Positions 59,977 through 64,000 of a DNA stretch of 64,000 bases are shown one piece after another. The stretch is taken from contig NZ_QMIL01000001.1 in NCBI RefSeq assembly GCF_003316875.1, forward strand, positions 372,001 through 436,000. The letters run 5' to 3'. The position numbers and the translations under genes are program-made. The DNA comes from Aliidiomarina celeris. Lineage in GTDB: Bacteria; Pseudomonadota; Gammaproteobacteria; Enterobacterales; Alteromonadaceae. Under the pieces are notes generated by a model. That model saw only the letters and a program-made list of their open reading frames with translations, searched no databases and had not been told where the DNA came from. Numbering within the stretch: position 1 is the stretch's first letter; each line of letters starts with the position of its first letter.

Positions 59977-62628
59977 CTACCACGATAGGTTTACACCCAG
60001 CCAAAACTCTCGCCCCACTTCAATTCCCGCCATACCTTGACCAATAAGGTAGCTCCGTTCATTGAAAAGATTGGTAACTTCCAAATTCACTGCCGCCTGC
60101 AAGCCCTTTACCAGTGGCACTTGATACTCAACACGACCATTAAAGGTAAGCCGTTCAGGCCTCTGGTATTCTCTAAAAAGCGGATAGGTAAGCGACTCAA
60201 TGGTGCAGCGCTGGCAAATAGTCAAATCGGGGCGATCAACTTCAAACAACAAACCCGAGTCAGTAATGGTGTCGAATTTACTCACATAGGCCGCGCTCAG
60301 TGTTGTGCGCAATTGCTCATGCCAACGGGCATTCCACACCAAGTTTGCAGTTATCGGCCGACTGAAATCCATTTGCCTGCGTGTTAGGTCGTCGTAACTC
60401 ACTAGCCGGTAAGTGTCGGCTAAACTTTGTAATACCACTAACTCGTCTTCTGGAACACCCACTACGGTATTGTCGTAAGATTCCGCAGACGTTTCGTTCT
60501 CGGTGAAATTCAAGTTGAAGGTAAGCGCATGGTTTTGCCACGCTTGGTTATACGACAACGAAATACGGTCGTGTCGGTTACTTCCCTCGTTAGTTTGATA
60601 CAGATAGGTAATTCCATCGATAATTTCCTGCGCGCCCCGAGTAATCTGGTCGTAGCCACGGCGCTGCACATAAGTTAACGACAACATCGCGTTACTGCGT
60701 TGAAAAAGGTTAATCTGTTGGCGAAAACCGAGCATCGCTTCATCACTGTATGGGGTTCTTACATTGTCGAAGCGATAACGAAACCGCTGTGCCTGCGCGG
60801 AAGTCAACCAACGACCAACTTCACCATTGCTCACCGTTCTGTATTGCGTTACATAAGGGCGTTGTGCTTCGCGCAGTTGGTAGGTTAGTAAGTTCGTGGT
60901 GTAGTAACGATTAAGCCCCATCACCACAGTACTTTCTTGATCGCCCCAAAGATCAACCGATGCACGTGTTCGATAAGCAACATTGAGATTCTCCAAAAAG
61001 TCGTCGTGATCAGCACGAAACCCCAGCGATAAGTTCAATCGAGGCCAGTCGAGGTTAACCTCGCCATAAAGTCCCGTTTGCATCAGTTGTACGTGAATAT
61101 TTTCTTCTAAATAAAGGCGTCGGTAGCGAAAGAACTGGCCGCGGCTGATTAAGTTCTGTTCATAGGCACGCACATGTTCAGGGTTGCCAAAGTCAATTTC
61201 GCCACCAAGCGCTTCGGCCAGTTCTGCAAGAGGAACACTAAATTGCTGCTCAATACAGTCAGTGAACTGACCATTACAGCGGATGTTTGCGTCTCGCCAA
61301 GCGGCAGAATACTGTGCTGTGGGTTGCTCACGATCACGCTGCAAATGAAGTTCTTCCACCGACACCCCCACTTCAAATGCAGAATAAGCACCCCAGTACT
61401 CGCCTAAGTGACGCTGAAAGCTGCTACTAAAACTATAGCGTTGCTGGGTCTTGTCGAGGTTGCCATAGCCACCTTCCACACTCAGCGGTGGCTGCCCCAA
61501 CGCAACCCCCCACAGTTTTCCTTGCGCACGAATCCATGGCAAAAACAGGCTTGGCGCGGTGCGGCTGTTTTCACTTTCAGACCAAGATAAGGCACTTTTC
61601 CAGTCGCCTTGCCAAAGCCTATGCTGCAACTGAATACTTAAATTACGACCACCACCCCGAAGCTCAAAATCTGAGTCTTTCACATTGGTAATAATGTGCT
61701 GTCCAGTATACGGAGAGTAACCGGCGTGTACGCGTATACGGTCAACAACAAAGTCGTCAATTTGGTAAGTAAAGGCGCTACTTATCGACTCGCGTTCCGT
61801 TTGTATCGGCTCTTGCAAAGAAATATCGGTAATTATGGAGGTGGTGCGAGCCAAGGAAAAGGTTAGCGCCTGTCGGTCCCCAATCTTTGAACTGGTGGTA
61901 AAGCTTAAGGTTTCCTTGTCAAAATTCGGCGACTGAGGCCAATCAACGTTTTTCGCTTCGGCTTCTGCGTCGTCGTTATACTCGCGTTGATCAATAAAAT
62001 GATAACTCCCCCAACTGCTGTTCGACCGCCGATAATTAATTGAGAACCGCGGGCTATGTGCAGGGTCGCGCAACTGCATATCTACCACCCCGCCATTAAA
62101 GCCACCAAAGCGCGCCGGAATATTACTGTCGTAAACCGTCACTCCAGCTACCAATTCTTGGTTCACAAAGGTTGCTTCAGGATGGCCTTGCACGTCGTTG
62201 ACGGCAGTAGGCGAACGACCGCTGCTGCCTGGGTCGAGTAACGAGTTGTTGCTCAACCCCTCGAGCACAAATGCGGTTTGCCACGGTTGCGCACCCGATA
62301 TAGACAATAATTTGCTGCGAATTTCCGCTTGTTCATTTACATTCAGGGCACTTTCAGACCCCTGTACACCCGGCAAAAACAACAGCATATCTGTAACATT
62401 TCCATTACCTTTCAATGCATTATCCAGAAACTCCCGATTCAAGGTAAATTGCCCTTCAGCACCGAGCGTTTGCGGCAACCAGCGTTGCCCAAGTACTTCT
62501 ATGCGTTCTATATTGTCTTCCTCTGGCGCAAGCTCGTTCGCCTGAACAGTGGCGAGCCATAAAACCACGCCACTGAACAGCAGCCCAAGGTTAAGCGTTT
62601 GGATCGAGGGGCTGAGGGTCTTCTTCAT
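59977..62628 (-). CDS. TonB-dependent outer-membrane receptor
   Basis: Energy-coupled outer-membrane transporter. The 883 residues have a signal peptide (cleavage near QANELA), a TonB-box-like IERIEVLGQ segment near 40, a plug domain (about 45-200 with MLLFLPGVQG and FGGFNGGVVDM), and a 22-strand-type barrel ending in GVNLSW, with the aromatic C-terminal residue needed for assembly. GGAG lies six bases before ATG 62628, inside the end of the upstream gene (38-base overlap). It sits between a repeat/calcium-binding protein and a di-heme peroxidase. The cargo is unknown; siderophore, cobalamin or peptide import are all possible. Confidence 0.9.
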   Translation of the reverse strand: MKKTLSPSIQTLNLGLLFSGVVLWLATVQANELAPEEDNIERIEVLGQRWLPQTLGAEGQFTLNREFLDNALKGNGNVTDMLLFLPGVQGSESALNVNEQAEIRSKLLSISGAQPWQTAFVLEGLSNNSLLDPGSSGRSPTAVNDVQGHPEATFVNQELVAGVTVYDSNIPARFGGFNGGVVDMQLRDPAHSPRFSINYRRSNSSWGSYHFIDQREYNDDAEAEAKNVDWPQSPNFDKETLSFTTSSKIGDRQALTFSLARTTSIITDISLQEPIQTERESISSAFTYQIDDFVVDRIRVHAGYSPYTGQHIITNVKDSDFELRGGGRNLSIQLQHRLWQGDWKSALSWSESENSRTAPSLFLPWIRAQGKLWGVALGQPPLSVEGGYGNLDKTQQRYSFSSSFQRHLGEYWGAYSAFEVGVSVEELHLQRDREQPTAQYSAAWRDANIRCNGQFTDCIEQQFSVPLAELAEALGGEIDFGNPEHVRAYEQNLISRGQFFRYRRLYLEENIHVQLMQTGLYGEVNLDWPRLNLSLGFRADHDDFLENLNVAYRTRASVDLWGDQESTVVMGLNRYYTTNLLTYQLREAQRPYVTQYRTVSNGEVGRWLTSAQAQRFRYRFDNVRTPYSDEAMLGFRQQINLFQRSNAMLSLTYVQRRGYDQITRGAQEIIDGITYLYQTNEGSNRHDRISLSYNQAWQNHALTFNLNFTENETSAESYDNTVVGVPEDELVVLQSLADTYRLVSYDDLTRRQMDFSRPITANLVWNARWHEQLRTTLSAAYVSKFDTITDSGLLFEVDRPDLTICQRCTIESLTYPLFREYQRPERLTFNGRVEYQVPLVKGLQAAVNLEVTNLFNERSYLIGQGMAGIEVGREFWLGVNLSW

Positions 62629-64000
62629 CCGCTACTCCATCGCCGTCGGCGTCATTGTCGAGTTCAATATCAGTGTTTGCCAGTTGTTCTGCTGTCGCGG
62701 AAATGGCGTAGAAGTTTGCTTTGCCGTCTCTATCCGTATCAACCGAAGCAATCACGCTTGCTGGAAAGTCATCCTGCAGAGCTTGCAGTGCCGACACACG
62801 CGCCGAAAATTGCAGCCGCTCCGCCTCGCCTAAGCTTAATTCTTGCAGCACAGTTTCGGCCTCGCTGTAAAGGCGCGCGTATGCCAAAGCGTCAATCAGA
62901 GTTTCAGCAACATCGGTATGCTCGGCAGTGGCTAAGGCGCGGGCTTCGGCCGTAAAGGTGGTGAGCCACTGCTCAATATGCTGGTTGAGCGTACTTAACC
63001 ATTCTTCGTACGCTGGGGCGTTGTAGGCACGACTGCTGAACTCCACCAATACCGACGCTGTTGGCTCATAAACCGTGCTATTCATTTCAATTGACGTTAA
63101 TTTACTTAGGCTTTCAAGCGCTTGGTTCAGTTCATCGCTGTTTGCAAACGTGAGTGATGACCATTGCGCCATCGCGTTTTCTACAAAACCTAATGCGTCG
63201 TTGTAGCGTTCGGCCTGGGCGGCGTAGCGAGCAAGATCAAGCCAAGCATTGGCTCGCTCTACGCCACTTTCGAGCTCAATATCTAAGGCTAATGCGGCTT
63301 GTTCGAAGAGCGCGGCAGCCCGTGTCGGCTCTGATACGCTCAGCTGCATGTTGATAACGTTGGTCAAATTTTCGAAGTTGTTAGCATTTACTTTGGCAAG
63401 TAACGACTCACAGCCAACCGCCGCGTTTTTAGCAGCCGCTATTTCGCCATTAGTGAGCAGCCGGTGGACCAACCGGAAGCAGCCATTATTCCCCGTAAAA
63501 AACCGAGCCGTAGCCGCATTTTCCTCGGCATATGCGTCGGACAGTACCACTTCGAGCGCGCGGTTATAGGCAACACGCGCTTCTTCGAAGCGGCCAAAGC
63601 GCCAGAGTAATGCCGCAAATTGAGGAAACTGTTGCGACGACTCAATTAATGCACCAAATTGCTGACGCGCGCTGCCCGCATGAAAGGCAAGCAACTCATC
63701 GAGCACGCGCTCAACACTGTTTGCGCCAGTACCGTCGGTAAGCACCCGCAGGAAAAATGCCATTTGTGCAATATCATCTTCGGCACGCGCTACAGATGCC
63801 GCAGTACCGTGTTCGTCGAGCAATGAAAGTGGATAATTGGCTTGCTCGGGATAAAACACCGAAAACAATACAGACGCCTCACGTAATGGCGCATTGTACT
63901 GTTCTAATGTTGCTTGGGCGTAAGGCTGTGCGTTACGCACGTGCAACGGGTCGTAGTTCACATCGCCGTAGTAAGAAAGTGTATGTGCCAATTGTTGCTT
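62591..64000 (-). CDS. Exported-type helical-repeat protein with calcium-binding C terminus, 5' end cut by window edge
   Basis: At least 469 residues; the frame remains open to base 64000 and a TTG at 63991 is the only start-like codon at the edge, so the N terminus probably lies outside. The body is alpha-helical and TPR-like (for example RFGRFEEARVAYNRALEVVL and LYSEAETVLQELSLGEAERL). The C terminus has calcium-loop motifs DTDRDGKANF and DNDADGDGVADEEDPQPLD of thrombospondin type 3 kind. Its stop lies 38 bases inside the TonB receptor gene, so translation is coupled. No family name is recognised. Confidence 0.78.
   Translation of the reverse strand, partial: KQQLAHTLSYYGDVNYDPLHVRNAQPYAQATLEQYNAPLREASVLFSVFYPEQANYPLSLLDEHGTAASVARAEDDIAQMAFFLRVLTDGTGANSVERVLDELLAFHAGSARQQFGALIESSQQFPQFAALLWRFGRFEEARVAYNRALEVVLSDAYAEENAATARFFTGNNGCFRLVHRLLTNGEIAAAKNAAVGCESLLAKVNANNFENLTNVINMQLSVSEPTRAAALFEQAALALDIELESGVERANAWLDLARYAAQAERYNDALGFVENAMAQWSSLTFANSDELNQALESLSKLTSIEMNSTVYEPTASVLVEFSSRAYNAPAYEEWLSTLNQHIEQWLTTFTAEARALATAEHTDVAETLIDALAYARLYSEAETVLQELSLGEAERLQFSARVSALQALQDDFPASVIASVDTDRDGKANFYAISATAEQLANTDIELDNDADGDGVADEEDPQPLDPNA

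Overview
This window is ordinary chromosome from a gammaproteobacterium. Gene content and order point to the Alteromonadales, and I would guess the Idiomarina/Pseudidiomarina group. That placement rests on family recognition and synteny (relA-mazG-pyrG; lepA-lepB-rnc-era-recO-pdxJ-acpS; rpoE-rseABC divergent from nadB; sdhE-ygfX divergent from ygfZ), not on a marker-gene tree. No rRNA, tRNA, CRISPR array, insertion sequence, integrase or prophage was seen. Genes are tightly packed and no gene-free stretch exceeds 300 bases.

Left part (1-17550), core housekeeping. The minus strand holds pyrG (cut by the left edge), mazG and relA (nucleotide pools and ppGpp), then acpS, pdxJ, recO, era, rnc, lepB and lepA (lipid carrier activation, vitamin B6, repair, ribosome and RNA maturation, protein export). 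Next comes the envelope-stress operon rpoE-rseA-rseB-rseC with a good sigma-E-type promoter. nadB runs divergently. sdhE-ygfX and ygfZ-slyD form a divergent pair.

Middle (17585-36060). A two-gene RND efflux pump, signal peptide peptidase SppA, a yeast-like cytosine deaminase, monomeric isocitrate dehydrogenase and a secreted S9 peptidase are followed by an iron-sulfur block. There the IscR repressor gene converges on a seven-gene operon sufBCDSA-sufT-sufE. Both units carry a type 1 IscR-box-like palindrome over their promoters, so they look like one autoregulated circuit.

Right part (36175-64000), more accessory. It holds a Sel1-repeat protein / CASTOR-POLLUX-type channel / DUF3010 operon; a membrane-anchored gamma-glutamylcyclotransferase paired with a putative amidoligase; a FATP-type acyl-CoA synthetase; an Na/phosphate symporter; katG; a large secreted delta-60-repeat protein with a sorting-type tail; a lone flagellin with a textbook sigma-54 promoter, coupled to a PLP-dependent lyase; an NSS amino-acid transporter; an orphan RES-domain protein; a lipoprotein of the alkaline-phosphatase superfamily; and a three-gene unit of a repeat/calcium-binding protein, a TonB receptor and a di-heme peroxidase.

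The best leads for something undescribed are the cyclotransferase-amidoligase pair, the Sel1-channel-DUF3010 operon, the flagellin-lyase pair, the orphan RES protein and the TonB receptor-peroxidase unit. None is proven to be a new system from sequence alone.
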